DNA from: Thioalkalivibrio sp.
GTDB lineage: Bacteria; Pseudomonadota; Gammaproteobacteria; Ectothiorhodospirales; Ectothiorhodospiraceae
NCBI GenBank assembly: GCA_003555285.1
Contig: PWGH01000310.1
Location: forward strand, 1-25,125
DNA length: 25,125 nt
Direction: 5' to 3'
The notes under the pieces were generated by a model. The model had not been told where the DNA came from and ran no database searches. It saw nothing but the letters and a program-made list of their open reading frames with translations. Position 1 is the first letter of the stretch. Each line of letters begins with the position of its first letter. Position numbers and translations under genes: made by a program. This document shows, piece after piece, positions 7,938-15,747 of this stretch.

Positions 7938-8088
7938 AGCCGTGTGGGGTGCGCCCGGTCCGGACCGAAGATGGCCATGGATGGCCATCTTCGAGCGCTC
8001 ATGGACGACTTGAGCGTGTCCGGACCGGGCGCACCCCGCACGGCTCGGGCACGGCCATGGTGGGCGCGCTGCGCTTGGCCCACCCTAC
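7938..8088 (+). repeat. 151-bp structured repeat unit, copy A
   Basis: The unit consists of a 28-base arm (7938-7965), a 52-base core (7966-8017), the complementary 28-base arm (8018-8045), a 13-base linker, and the 30-bp GTAGGG-type sequence in reverse (8059-8088). The arms pair at 27 positions plus one G-T wobble (7945/8038). The core has two hairpins of its own: GAAGATGGCCAT with ATGGCCATCTTC (7967-7978 and 7981-7992), and CGCTCA with TGAGCG (7996-8001 and 8011-8016, loop of 9). The whole can therefore fold as a Y with three helices. The copy at 11221-11371 is the same length and in the opposite orientation. Confidence 0.88.
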
Positions 8089-8106
8089 ACGACCACCCTT
8101 CGAGAA

Positions 8107-8135
8107 TTCGGGGAAAGGGCGGGGTCCGGTATACT
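8107..8135 (+). promoter_or_regulatory. Candidate cysM promoter with the -10 box almost touching the start codon
   Basis: TATACT at 8130-8135 matches the sigma-70 -10 consensus at 5 of 6 positions. Transcription would start about 7 bases later, at or next to the cysM ATG (8144). The corresponding -35 position (8107-8112, TTCGGG) is a poor match, and no clear ribosome binding site precedes the ATG. Confidence 0.35.
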
Positions 8136-8143
8136 GTTGGCGT

Positions 8144-9052
8144 ATGAAGAAAGTGAATGCTGAATCGTTCCGCACGCTGGAGCAGTGTGTGGGCAATACG
8201 CCGCTGGTGCGGCTGCAGCGGCTGGCGGCGGGGCTGCCGGCGACGGTGCTGGTGAAGCTCGAGGGCGACAATCCGGCGGGGTCGGTCAAGGACCGGCCGG
8301 CGCTGAACATGATCCTGCAGGCCGAGGCCCGTGGCGAGATCCGGCCCGGCGACACCTTGATCGAGGCGACCAGCGGCAATACCGGCATTGCGCTGGCGAT
8401 GGTCGCGGCGACCAAGGGCTACCGGATGATCCTGATCATGCCGGAAAACATGTCCACCGAGCGCCGCGCGGCGATGAGGGCCTTCGGTGCCGAGATCATC
8501 CTGGTCACCCGCGAGCAGAGCATGGAGGGGGCCCGGGATCTGGCGCAGCAGATGGCCGATGCCGGCGAGGGCCGGGTGCTCGACCAGTTCGCCAATCCGG
8601 ACAATTCGGACGCCCATTACCGCGGCACCGGGCCGGAGATCTGGCGCGACACCCGGGGTGCGGTTACGCATTTCGTCGCGGCAATGGGGACCACCGGCAC
8701 CATCATGGGCACCTCCCGCTACTTGAAGGAACAGGATCCGGGGGTGCAGATCGTCGGTGTGCAGCCGGCCGAGGGGGCCGCGATCCCGGGCATCCGGCGC
8801 TGGCCCAAGGCCTATCTGCCGTCGATCTTCGACGCCTCGCGGGTCGATCGCACGCTGGACATCACCCAGCTCGAGGCGGAGACGACGATGCGGCGCCTGG
8901 CCGCGGAGGAGGGCATCTTCGCCGGGGTGTCCTCCGGCGGGTCGGTGGCCGCCGCGCTGAAGGTCGCGGCCGAGGCCCCGGGCGGGCTGGTGGTCGCGAT
9001 CGTCTGCGATCGCGGCGACCGCTATATCTCCACCGGCGTCTACCCGGCATGA
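8144..9052 (+). CDS. cysM: Cysteine synthase B (O-acetylserine sulfhydrylase)
   Basis: This PLP enzyme makes cysteine from O-acetylserine and sulfide or thiosulfate. The 302-residue product carries the PLP lysine Lys49 in NPAGSVKDRPA, the substrate loop TSGNTG (residues 76-81), the glycine-rich phosphate site GTTGTIMGTSRYL, and the late serine motif GVSSGGSVAAAL. The overall length and the sequence NPAGSVKDRPALNMI are closer to CysM than to CysK. The ATG at 8144 gives the expected N-terminus; the open frame upstream to 7886 runs through the repeats and is not coding. The stop overlaps the start of the exonuclease gene as ATGA, so cysM leads a three-gene operon. It follows a repeat-filled gap and presumably has its own promoter. 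Confidence 0.96.
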   Translation: MKKVNAESFRTLEQCVGNTPLVRLQRLAAGLPATVLVKLEGDNPAGSVKDRPALNMILQAEARGEIRPGDTLIEATSGNTGIALAMVAATKGYRMILIMPENMSTERRAAMRAFGAEIILVTREQSMEGARDLAQQMADAGEGRVLDQFANPDNSDAHYRGTGPEIWRDTRGAVTHFVAAMGTTGTIMGTSRYLKEQDPGVQIVGVQPAEGAAIPGIRRWPKAYLPSIFDASRVDRTLDITQLEAETTMRRLAAEEGIFAGVSSGGSVAAALKVAAEAPGGLVVAIVCDRGDRYISTGVYPA

Positions 9053-9849
9053 GTCACGGCCCGGCCCTGATCTTCGACCTCGAAACCGTTCCCGACATCA
9101 ATGGCGCGCGGCGCCTGCACGACTTCGACGGCCTGTCCGATAACGAGGTCGCCGAGGCATTGTTCACCTTGCGCCGGCTGAAGACCGGCTCGGACTTCCT
9201 CGCCCATCCGCTGCACCGCGTGGTGTCGATCGGAGTGCTGTATCAGGGCGGCGAGCAGATCAAGCTCTCCGCCTTCGGCCGCGACAGCGAGGACGAGGGC
9301 GCGTTGCTGCGCCAGTTCTTCGATGTGATCGAGCAGCGCACGCCAACCCTGGTCAGCTGGAACGGCGGTGGCTTCGACCTACCGGTGCTGCACTACCGGG
9401 CCTTGCTGCACGGGATCCAGGCGCCGCGTTACTGGGATCAGGGCGATGAGGACCGCAGCTTTCGGTACAACAATTACCTTGGTCGCTTTCACTGGCGTCA
9501 TATCGATTTGATGGACGTGCTCGCCGCGTATCAGATGCGAGCGACCGCAGGGCTCGACACCATCGCCTCGTTGCTCGGCTTTCCGGGCAAGTTGGGCATG
9601 GACGGGAGCCGGGTCTGGCCGGCCTGGCGCGATGGCGATCGGGCCCGCATTCACGACTATGTGGAACACGACGTGCTGAACACCTATTTGATCTACCTGC
9701 GTTTCGAGCGGCTGCGCGGTCACCTGAGCCTCGAGGCGCTGGAGCGGCGCGAGAGTCAGCTGCACGACTATCTGGCGGCCGCCGGCCGGGCGCACCTCGA
9801 TGAATTCCTGGCCGCCTGGGACGGCGCGGGTGCGGGGCTGCAGCCATGA
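9049..9849 (+). CDS. Predicted 3'-5' exonuclease related to the PolB proofreading domain
   Basis: The 266-residue protein is a DEDD-type nuclease of the family annotated as PolB-like predicted 3'-5' exonuclease. Exo I is FDLETVPD with Asp10 and Glu12, Exo II is LVSWNGGGFDLPVL with the conserved Asn and Asp, and Exo III is HDYVEHDVLNTY with the YxxxD arrangement. All four metal ligands expected for a two-metal nuclease can be seen, so it is probably active on nucleic acid 3' ends; the true substrate is unknown. No polymerase domain is attached. It is joined to cysM and rlmD by 4-base overlaps at both ends, so it is co-translated with them, though no functional link is obvious. Confidence 0.92.
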   Translation: MSHGPALIFDLETVPDINGARRLHDFDGLSDNEVAEALFTLRRLKTGSDFLAHPLHRVVSIGVLYQGGEQIKLSAFGRDSEDEGALLRQFFDVIEQRTPTLVSWNGGGFDLPVLHYRALLHGIQAPRYWDQGDEDRSFRYNNYLGRFHWRHIDLMDVLAAYQMRATAGLDTIASLLGFPGKLGMDGSRVWPAWRDGDRARIHDYVEHDVLNTYLIYLRFERLRGHLSLEALERRESQLHDYLAAAGRAHLDEFLAAWDGAGAGLQP

Positions 9850-11171
9850 GCATCGACCGGACTCCCTTCGAGCTCACCATCGACGATCTGACCCTGGACG
9901 GGCAGGGCGTCGGGCGGCGTGCGGGCAAGGCCTGTTTCGTGGCCGGTGCGCTGTCGGGTGAACGGGTGCGCGCGGTGCAGACGGGACGCAAACGCCATTT
10001 CGACACCGCGCACCTGGACACGATCCTGGTGCCGGCGCCGGAGCGGGTCGAGCCGTCCTGCGCCTATTTCGGCGTCTGCGGTGGCTGTCGATTGATGCAC
10101 GCCGACATCGACGCCCAGCGACGGATGAAGGCCGCCAACCTGTTCGAGACGCTGGCGCGCATCGGGCATGTCGCGCCGCAGCGGCAGTTGGAACCGCTGG
10201 TGGCCGAGGCCCTTGGGTACCGGCGCACCGCGCGGTTGGGGGTCAAGTATGTGGCCAAGAAGGGCGGTACGCTGGTCGGCTTTCGCGAACGGGCCGGCCG
10301 CTACCTCGCCGACATGGAATCCTGCCAGGTGCTGCATCCGGCGATCGGTCAGCGGATCGCGGGGCTGCGTCGCCTGATCGATGGCCTCGAGGCGCGCGAG
10401 TCCATTCCACAGATCGAGGCGGTGGTCGACGATGCCGGGACCGCGGCCCTGGTGTTTCGTCACCTGCAGCCGCTGTCGGCGGCCGATGGCGCGCAGCTCG
10501 CCGCCTACGCCGAGGCCGAGGGCGTGCAGGTGCACCTGCAGTCGGGTGGGCCGGATACGGTGGGGTTTCATGCCGGGCCGGCGGCGGCCCTGCACTATGG
10601 GCACCCGGCCTTCGACGTCAGCGTGCACTTCGAACCCCTGGATTTCATCCAGGTGCACCCAACGATCAACCGGAAGATGGTGCTGCAGGCGCTGGATCTG
10701 CTCGCCGTGACCCCGGAGTCCCGGGTGCTGGATCTGTTCTGCGGCCTGGGCAACTTCACACTGCCGCTGGCGCGTCGGGCGCGCGAGGTGGTGGGGGTGG
10801 AGGGCGATGCCCGGATGCTCGCGCGGGCGCAGGCCAATGCCGAACACCAGAGCATCGCCAACACCCGTTACGTCTGCGCGAACCTGGATGACGAGGGCCT
10901 GAACGCCGCACCCTGGCTGCAGGAGCCCTTCGATCTGGCCTTGCTGGACCCGCCGCGCACCGGGGCGGCCGCAGCCGTCGAGGCCCTTGGTGCGCGGGCG
11001 ATTCCCCGTCTGCTCTACGTCTCCTGCAATCCGGCGACGCTGGCCCGGGACGCCGAGCGGCTGGTGCAGCACCATGGATACCGGCTGGAGGCTGCCGGCA
11101 TCATGGACATGTTCCCCCACACCGCCCATGTGGAATCCATGGCGCTGTTCACCCGACCAAAACGCCGCTGA
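9846..11171 (+). CDS. rlmD: 23S rRNA (uracil-1939-C5)-methyltransferase RlmD
   Basis: RlmD uses S-adenosylmethionine to make m5U1939 in 23S rRNA. The 441-residue protein begins with a TRAM-like RNA-binding domain (about 1-60), followed by a 4Fe-4S cluster site with Cys72, Cys78, Cys81 (FGVCGGC) and Cys160. The Rossmann methyltransferase domain shows DLFCGLGNF (296-304), DPPRTG (368-373) and the catalytic nucleophile Cys394 in SCNPATLARD. The uracil-binding motif that I recall as FxQVN in RlmD reads DFIQVH here, with His271 in place of Asn. The start overlaps the exonuclease stop by 4 bases. The gene ends the + strand operon and converges with alr across a repeat-bearing gap. Confidence 0.96.
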   Translation: MSIDRTPFELTIDDLTLDGQGVGRRAGKACFVAGALSGERVRAVQTGRKRHFDTAHLDTILVPAPERVEPSCAYFGVCGGCRLMHADIDAQRRMKAANLFETLARIGHVAPQRQLEPLVAEALGYRRTARLGVKYVAKKGGTLVGFRERAGRYLADMESCQVLHPAIGQRIAGLRRLIDGLEARESIPQIEAVVDDAGTAALVFRHLQPLSAADGAQLAAYAEAEGVQVHLQSGGPDTVGFHAGPAAALHYGHPAFDVSVHFEPLDFIQVHPTINRKMVLQALDLLAVTPESRVLDLFCGLGNFTLPLARRAREVVGVEGDARMLARAQANAEHQSIANTRYVCANLDDEGLNAAPWLQEPFDLALLDPPRTGAAAAVEALGARAIPRLLYVSCNPATLARDAERLVQHHGYRLEAAGIMDMFPHTAHVESMALFTRPKRR

Positions 11172-11220
11172 CGCAGACCCGGCCCCATGGACTGAACAGG
11201 ACCCGTACGACCTTAGACCC

Positions 11221-11371
11221 GCAGGGTGGGCCAAGGGCAGCGGGCCCACCGTGGCCGTGCCCGAGCCGTGCGGGGTGTGCCCGGTCCGGACACGCTCAAG
11301 TCGTCCATGAGCGCTCGAAGATGGCCATCCATGGCCATCTACGGTCCGGACCGGGCACACCCCACACGGCT
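11221..11371 (-). repeat. 151-bp structured repeat unit, copy B (inverted relative to copy A)
   Basis: Reading this stretch against the reverse complement of 7938-8088 gives a gap-free 151-bp alignment with about 7 differences. The 30-bp end sequence lies at 11221-11250, the paired 28-base arms at 11264-11291 and 11344-11371, and the two-hairpin core between them. The inner 12-bp palindrome has one change (ATGGCCATCTAC). The unit fills most of the 232-base convergent gap between rlmD and alr; I see no classical terminator there. Confidence 0.88.
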
Positions 11372-11403
11372 CTACCGCGCTTTTTAAAGATCGAGGTCAA
11401 GGT

Positions 11404-12492
11404 CTACGCGATCCGCAGGCGTCCGGCGACGCGGGTGAGCAGGTCATAGCTGATGGTGCCGGCCGCGGCCGCGATGCGCTCCACGGGGAGGCCCTCGCCC
11501 CAGAGCATGACCGGATCCCCGACCACGGCCTCCGGTACGGCACTCAAATCGATCTCCAGCATGTCCATCGAGACCCGGCCGATCAGCGGGCATTCCCGGC
11601 CGTGCAGCCGCACCGGGGTTCCGGATGGGGCGTGCCTCGGGTAGCCGTCGGCATAGCCCATCGCCACGACCCCGAGGCGGGTCCGGCGCAGGGCGGTCCA
11701 GGTGGCGCCATAGCCGATGCACGCGCCCGGCTCCACGGTCCGGATGGCGATCAGCGGGGCCTGCACGGTCATCACCGGCTTCAGCCCCTGCAACCGACCT
11801 TCCACGCCGTCCAACGGCCCCGGCCCGTAGAGCATGATGCCGGGCCGAAGCCATTCGTCGGCCGGTTCCGGTAGGGACTCGGCGGCGAGACCGGAGACGA
11901 CGGCCGCGGAATTGGCCAGACTGCGGTCCCCGGGCAGTCCCGATAACGCCGCGGAAAAGGCCGCGAGCTGCGTACGGTTCTGGGGGTGCCCGGGACGGTC
12001 GGCGCAGGCCAGATGAGTCATCCAGTGCAGGCCCTGGCGGGCGGCCGGATGCGACCGGAATGCCTCGAACAGCGCCTGGGCCCTTTCGGGTGGAAAACCC
12101 AGCCGGTGCATTCCGGTGTCGAGTTTGATCCAGAGGCCGGGGAGGTTGCCGGCGAAGGCGCGCAGCCCGGCCAGCTGCGCCGCTTCGTGCAGCACGGGTT
12201 GCACGCGCAGCTGCGCGCACAGCGTCCACTCGTCGGCTGTGCGCGGTCCTTGCAGCACCAGCACGGGCGCCGTGATGCCGGCCTCGCGCAGGACCACCGC
12301 CTCTTCCAGGCAGGAGACCGACAGGCCGTCAGCCGTGGCGGCCAGTTGCCGCGCCGCCCAGAGCATGCCGTGGCCATACGCCTCGGCCTTGATCACGGCC
12401 CAGATGCGGCGCCCGGGCGCCAACCGGCGGGCCACCGCGAGGTTCCCGCGCAGGGCGGCACCGTCGAGGTGCATGGTCGCGGCGCGTCTCAC
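11404..12492 (-). CDS. alr: Alanine racemase, PLP-dependent
   Basis: Alr converts L-alanine to D-alanine for peptidoglycan. The 362-residue fold-type III enzyme has the PLP lysine Lys35 in AVIKAEAYGHG (AVVKANAYGHG in many relatives), the active-site loop KLDTGMHRLGF, the PLP phosphate-site arginine in WLRPGIMLYG, and the second catalytic base Tyr261 in GYGATW. The C-terminal beta domain ends DLLTRVAGRLRIA, as expected. A GTG at 12492 overlaps the dnaB stop as GTGA. An ATG at 12474 (MHLDGAALRGN) is an equally plausible start and would shorten the protein by six residues. It is the last gene of the rpsF-rpsR-DUF2232-rplI-dnaB-alr series. Confidence 0.96.
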   Translation of the reverse strand: MRRAATMHLDGAALRGNLAVARRLAPGRRIWAVIKAEAYGHGMLWAARQLAATADGLSVSCLEEAVVLREAGITAPVLVLQGPRTADEWTLCAQLRVQPVLHEAAQLAGLRAFAGNLPGLWIKLDTGMHRLGFPPERAQALFEAFRSHPAARQGLHWMTHLACADRPGHPQNRTQLAAFSAALSGLPGDRSLANSAAVVSGLAAESLPEPADEWLRPGIMLYGPGPLDGVEGRLQGLKPVMTVQAPLIAIRTVEPGACIGYGATWTALRRTRLGVVAMGYADGYPRHAPSGTPVRLHGRECPLIGRVSMDMLEIDLSAVPEAVVGDPVMLWGEGLPVERIAAAAGTISYDLLTRVAGRLRIA

Positions 12493-13850
12493 GCCTCGGC
12501 ACCGACTCCATAGACATCGGGATGGTAGTTCTCGAAGCGGGTGTACTGGCCGCGGAAGGTCAACCGGACGGTCCCGATCGGGCCATTACGCTGTTTGGCA
12601 ATGATGATTTCCGCGGTGCCCTTGTCCGGGCTGTCCTCGTTGTAGACCTCGTCACGGTAGACGAAGGCGATCAGGTCGGCGTCCTGCTCGATGGCGCCCG
12701 ACTCACGCAGGTCGGACATCACCGGTCGCTTGTTCGGTCGTTGCTCCAGCGAGCGGTTGAGCTGCGACAGCGCGATCATCGGCACGTGCAGTTCCTTCGC
12801 CAGCGCCTTCAGCGAGCGTGAGATCTCGGAGATCTCGGTCGCGCGGTTCTCCCGTGAGCCGGGCGACTGCATCAGCTGCAGGTAATCGACGACGATCAGC
12901 CCCAGCCCCTTGTGCTCCCGCATCAGACGTCGGGAGCGGGCCCGCAGTTCGGTCGGCGACAGCGCCGGGGTGTCGTCGATGAACAGCGGGGCCTCGGAGA
13001 GCATCGACACCGCACTGGTCAGCCGAGGCCAGTCGCTGTCCTCGAGCCGGCCGGCCCGTAACCGCTGTTGATTGATTCGCCCCATCGACGACAGCAAGCG
13101 CATCGCGATCTGCTCGCCGGGCATCTCCATGCTGAAGACCGCGATCGGCTTCGAGGTCTTCATCGCGACGTATTCGGCGATGTTCATCGCAAAGCTGGTC
13201 TTGCCCATCGACGGCCGGCCGGCGACGATGATCAGGTCGCCCGGGTGCAGCCCGGAGGTCAGGTCGTCGAGGTCCTGGTAGCCGGTGGCCATGCCGGTGA
13301 TTGCGCTCTTGGTCTCGAACAGGTGTTCGATCTGCTCCACGGCCGCGGTCAGCAGGGGTTTCATGCCGCGAAAGCCCTGGGTGCTGCGGGCGCCACGCTC
13401 GGCGATCGCAAAGATCTTCTGCTCGGCCACGTCCAGCAGCTCGCGGGTCGGCCGGCCCTCCGGGGTGAAGGCCGAATCCGCGACCTCGGTGCCCACAGAG
13501 ATCAGTGCGCGCAACACCGCACGATCCCGCACGATATCGGCGTAGGCCTTGATGTTTGCCGCGCTGGGGGTCTGGGTGGCCAGTTCCCCGAGATAGGGCA
13601 GCCCGCCGGCATCCTTCAGCTCTGCAACCTGCTGCAGTTGTTCGGCCACGGTGACCATGTCGAAGGGTGCGTTGCGCTCGGCCAGCGCAGCGATCGCGCG
13701 GAAGATCAGCCGGTGATCATGCCGATAGAAATCGTCGGCACCGATGCGGTCGGCAATGCGATCCCAGGCATCGTTGTCCAGCATCAAGCCACCGAGCACC
13801 GATTGCTCGGCTTCGACGGAATGTGGGGGGACGCGAAAGCCCGGGGTCAT
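12489..13850 (-). CDS. dnaB: Replicative DNA helicase DnaB
   Basis: This hexameric 5'-3' helicase unwinds DNA at the replication fork. The 453-residue product has the N-terminal primase-interacting domain (about residues 10-110), a linker, and a RecA-like motor domain. Walker A is GRPSMGKTS (211-219) and Walker B is GLIVVDYLQLM (about 317-327). The later motifs ALSQLNRSLEQRPNKRPVMSDLRESG and the terminal arginine-containing strand are present. No intein or insertion interrupts it. The ATG at 13850 gives the usual start (PPHSVEAEQSVLGG). It lies 64 bases after rplI, and its stop overlaps the alr GTG start. Confidence 0.98.
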   Translation of the reverse strand: MTPGFRVPPHSVEAEQSVLGGLMLDNDAWDRIADRIGADDFYRHDHRLIFRAIAALAERNAPFDMVTVAEQLQQVAELKDAGGLPYLGELATQTPSAANIKAYADIVRDRAVLRALISVGTEVADSAFTPEGRPTRELLDVAEQKIFAIAERGARSTQGFRGMKPLLTAAVEQIEHLFETKSAITGMATGYQDLDDLTSGLHPGDLIIVAGRPSMGKTSFAMNIAEYVAMKTSKPIAVFSMEMPGEQIAMRLLSSMGRINQQRLRAGRLEDSDWPRLTSAVSMLSEAPLFIDDTPALSPTELRARSRRLMREHKGLGLIVVDYLQLMQSPGSRENRATEISEISRSLKALAKELHVPMIALSQLNRSLEQRPNKRPVMSDLRESGAIEQDADLIAFVYRDEVYNEDSPDKGTAEIIIAKQRNGPIGTVRLTFRGQYTRFENYHPDVYGVGAEA

Positions 13851-13881
13851 GGCCGACCAGAGGGAGCCATCGATCCGGAGA

Positions 13882-13902
13882 CCCGGACCCGATCGGTCCG
13901 GG
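13882..13902 (-). other. Perfect hairpin between rplI and dnaB
   Basis: CCCGGACC (13882-13889) and GGTCCGGG (13895-13902) form a perfect 8-bp stem with a 5-base loop in the 64-base gap after rplI. No T-run follows on the minus strand, so it is not a simple terminator. It could be an RNA-processing site or could lower dnaB expression relative to the ribosomal protein genes; that is inference. Confidence 0.5.
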
Positions 13903-13914
13903 ATCCGGAACCGG

Positions 13915-14364
13915 TCATTCTTCGCCGATCACGATGACGCGGATCTGAGCGTTCACTTCCGGATGCAGATGCAGCTCCACCTCGTACTCGCCGGCGTGGC
14001 GCAGCGGACCATCGGGAAGGCGCACCTCGCGCTTGTCCACCGGGATGCCGCGCGCCGAGACCGCATCGGCAATGTCGTTGGTGCCGATGGACCCGAACAG
14101 CTTGCCCTCGCCGCCGGACTTGGCGCGGAGTTCCACGACCATGCCGGAAAGGCTTTCCGCACGGGCCTCGGCGCCGGCGATGGCCTCGGCGGCCGCACGC
14201 TCGAGTTCCGCGCGGCGGGCCTCGAACTCGGCGATATTCTCCGGCGTGGCAAACTTGGCCTTGCCCTTGGGCAACAGGAAGTTGCGGGCATAACCCGGCC
14301 GCACACGCACCTTGTCACCCAGGCCGCCTAGCTTGTCGATCTTTTCCAGCAGAATCACTTCCAT
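13915..14364 (-). CDS. rplI: 50S ribosomal protein L9
   Basis: The 149-residue product matches L9 in length. The N-terminal RNA-binding domain starts MEVILLEKIDKLGGLGDKV and contains the conserved RPGYARNFLLPKGKA. A long connecting helix (about residues 45-75) joins it to the C-terminal domain (GKLFGSIGTNDIADA onward). The ATG at 14364 has an AGGA ribosome binding site a few bases upstream; the open frame to 14472 adds an unlikely leader. A 154-base gap separates it from the DUF2232 gene, with no clear promoter that I can find. Confidence 0.98.
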   Translation of the reverse strand: MEVILLEKIDKLGGLGDKVRVRPGYARNFLLPKGKAKFATPENIAEFEARRAELERAAAEAIAGAEARAESLSGMVVELRAKSGGEGKLFGSIGTNDIADAVSARGIPVDKREVRLPDGPLRHAGEYEVELHLHPEVNAQIRVIVIGEE

Positions 14365-14518
14365 CTCGGTTTTCCTGTAAAGCGTTAAATGAATCCAGCT
14401 TGGTCGCAGCGAAGTGTACACGGAGTGTCCGCGGCGCTCTTTATCTTGTGGTACAACCGCCCCGCCCATCACAGCCCGCCCGCGCGCTGAGGGCCGTCTG
14501 CGATCAGGCCGGCCAACG

Positions 14519-15433
14519 TCAGTCTGGCGGGCTTTTGGAATCGGTGGCCCAGCGCTCCCGCAACCGGACCGTGCCGTCGATCACGCCCAGGGCCACGATC
14601 AACAGGAACATCTGTGGCAATGCCAACACCAGCAGGACATACATGCCGACCAGCCAGAAGCTGCTCATGTTCTGCGCATGCGTCAAGCCATGCATTACCG
14701 CAAGACCCTGGAGGAAGAACAGCACGCCGAGGATAAAAGCCAACTCCAACGCAATCGGCAGGTTCAGAAACTGCCCCGCCAACGCCAGCACGACCACCGC
14801 GATGCTCAGCGTACGCCCCATCTGCAGGCTGCGAAACTCCGGCCCGAAGGCGCCAGGGTTGTACAACAGGGCCTGCCAATAACGCGCAATCACCACGCTG
14901 AGGATCATGCTCAGCATCAGGATGCCGGCCAGCAGTCCGGTCAGTACCGGCGCGATCGCGGCCAATGCCGCCTCCAGATCCGCAGCGCCCAGTTCGGCAT
15001 CCTCCACGAAGGGTGCCAGCATCTGCATGCCGACCCCGATCCAGGCCTGCTCCAGGTCCGGCACGAAGGCCCGGGCCATCAGGATCAGCAAGCCGGCGAC
15101 GGCCGCCGCGGCGGACAAGGTCACCGACCAGGACACCGATCGGCGCAACACCTCCGCCAAGGCCGCGACCGGCAACCATTGCGCAATGCCCCCGGTCACC
15201 CCGAGTACCGGTGATGCCCCCATCATCACAAAGACCAGTGCGCCCAGAATCAGGGCACCGATGCCGGCGACGAAGACGGCTTGGCTCAGACCCAGACGCA
15301 GGGCGACCAGGGCCACGACGGCGCCACTAAGAATGGCGATGGGCGGAATGAAGACACCCAGCGCACCCAGGGCCACGACGGCGCCGACGGCCCGCCAGCG
15401 ACCCTGCATGGCAAAATCGGCCACTACCCGCAT
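14519..15433 (-). CDS. DUF2232 family multi-pass membrane protein
   Basis: The 304-residue protein is strongly hydrophobic with about eight predicted membrane segments, for example AVGAVVALGALGVFIPPIAI, AVFVAGIGALILGALVFVMM, VAGLLILMARAFV, GILMLSMILSVVIARY and LVGMYVLLVLALPQMFLLIV. A soluble stretch around residues 125-155 separates the halves. It belongs to the DUF2232 (YybS-like) group found between rpsR and rplI in pseudomonads and relatives. No transport or catalytic motif is recognisable and the function is unknown. The ATG at 15433 has GGAG about 7 bases upstream. It lies 24 bases after rpsR, so it is co-transcribed with the ribosomal genes. Confidence 0.9.
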   Translation of the reverse strand: MRVVADFAMQGRWRAVGAVVALGALGVFIPPIAILSGAVVALVALRLGLSQAVFVAGIGALILGALVFVMMGASPVLGVTGGIAQWLPVAALAEVLRRSVSWSVTLSAAAAVAGLLILMARAFVPDLEQAWIGVGMQMLAPFVEDAELGAADLEAALAAIAPVLTGLLAGILMLSMILSVVIARYWQALLYNPGAFGPEFRSLQMGRTLSIAVVVLALAGQFLNLPIALELAFILGVLFFLQGLAVMHGLTHAQNMSSFWLVGMYVLLVLALPQMFLLIVALGVIDGTVRLRERWATDSKSPPD

Positions 15434-15457
15434 TGGCGTCTCCGCGCCCGGCAGGGC

Positions 15458-15685
15458 CTAGATCTGGTTGTCGGTGTAGGGCAACAGCGCCAGGAAGCGG
15501 GCACGCTTCACCGCGGTGGCCAACTGGCGCTGGTACTTGGCACTGGTGCCGGTCACGCGGCTGGGGACGATCTTGCCGGTCTCGGTGATGAAGTTCCTGA
15601 TCAGGTTCAGGTCCTTGTAATCGATGTACTCGATGCCTTCCGCGGTGAAGCGGCAATACTTACGACGACGGGAAAAACGGGCCAT
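15458..15685 (-). CDS. rpsR: 30S ribosomal protein S18
   Basis: The 75-residue product is typical of S18: basic N-terminus [13 protein letters not shown], core [28 protein letters not shown] and ending [19 protein letters not shown]18 forms a heterodimer with S6 on the 30S platform. The ribosome binding site AGGAG lies just upstream of the ATG at 15685. It sits 62 bases after rpsF. Confidence 0.98.
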   Translation of the reverse strand: MARFSRRRKYCRFTAEGIEYIDYKDLNLIRNFITETGKIVPSRVTGTSAKYQRQLATAVKRARFLALLPYTDNQI

Positions 15686-15747
15686 GGGAGTTACTCCTGG
15701 AAAATTGGGCTGAAGACGGGCAGGAAGAAGCGCACAGAACGAAGGGG

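Larger units (their letters stand above)
7611..8143. other. 533-base gene-free region made almost entirely of palindromic repeats
   Basis: From left to right it holds the rest of the 70-bp repeat cluster (to 7763), a T8 tract, a small hairpin at 7789-7807 (CGGCG/CGCCG) whose loop reuses the TTTCCT motif of the 70-bp repeat, a 30-bp-arm hairpin (7816-7885), a 52-base unassigned spacer (7886-7937), the 151-bp repeat unit (7938-8088), and a short stretch with a candidate -10 box before cysM. Open frames crossing this region translate the repeats and I do not regard them as genes. Confidence 0.8.

Noticed and set aside
7568..8088. Insertion sequence or integron
   Set aside because: No transposase or integrase frame and no target duplication is visible; only repeat structure is present.
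7886..8143. N-terminal extension of cysM
   Set aside because: The open frame runs through the repeat unit; homology begins at the ATG at 8144.
7772..8671. Minus-strand open frame across the repeats and cysM, and similar frames at 7932-8147, 9768-11360 and 10987-11310
   Set aside because: They translate the palindromic repeats (peptides such as GWAKRSAPT and AVPEPCGVRPVRT recur) joined to antisense gene sequence.
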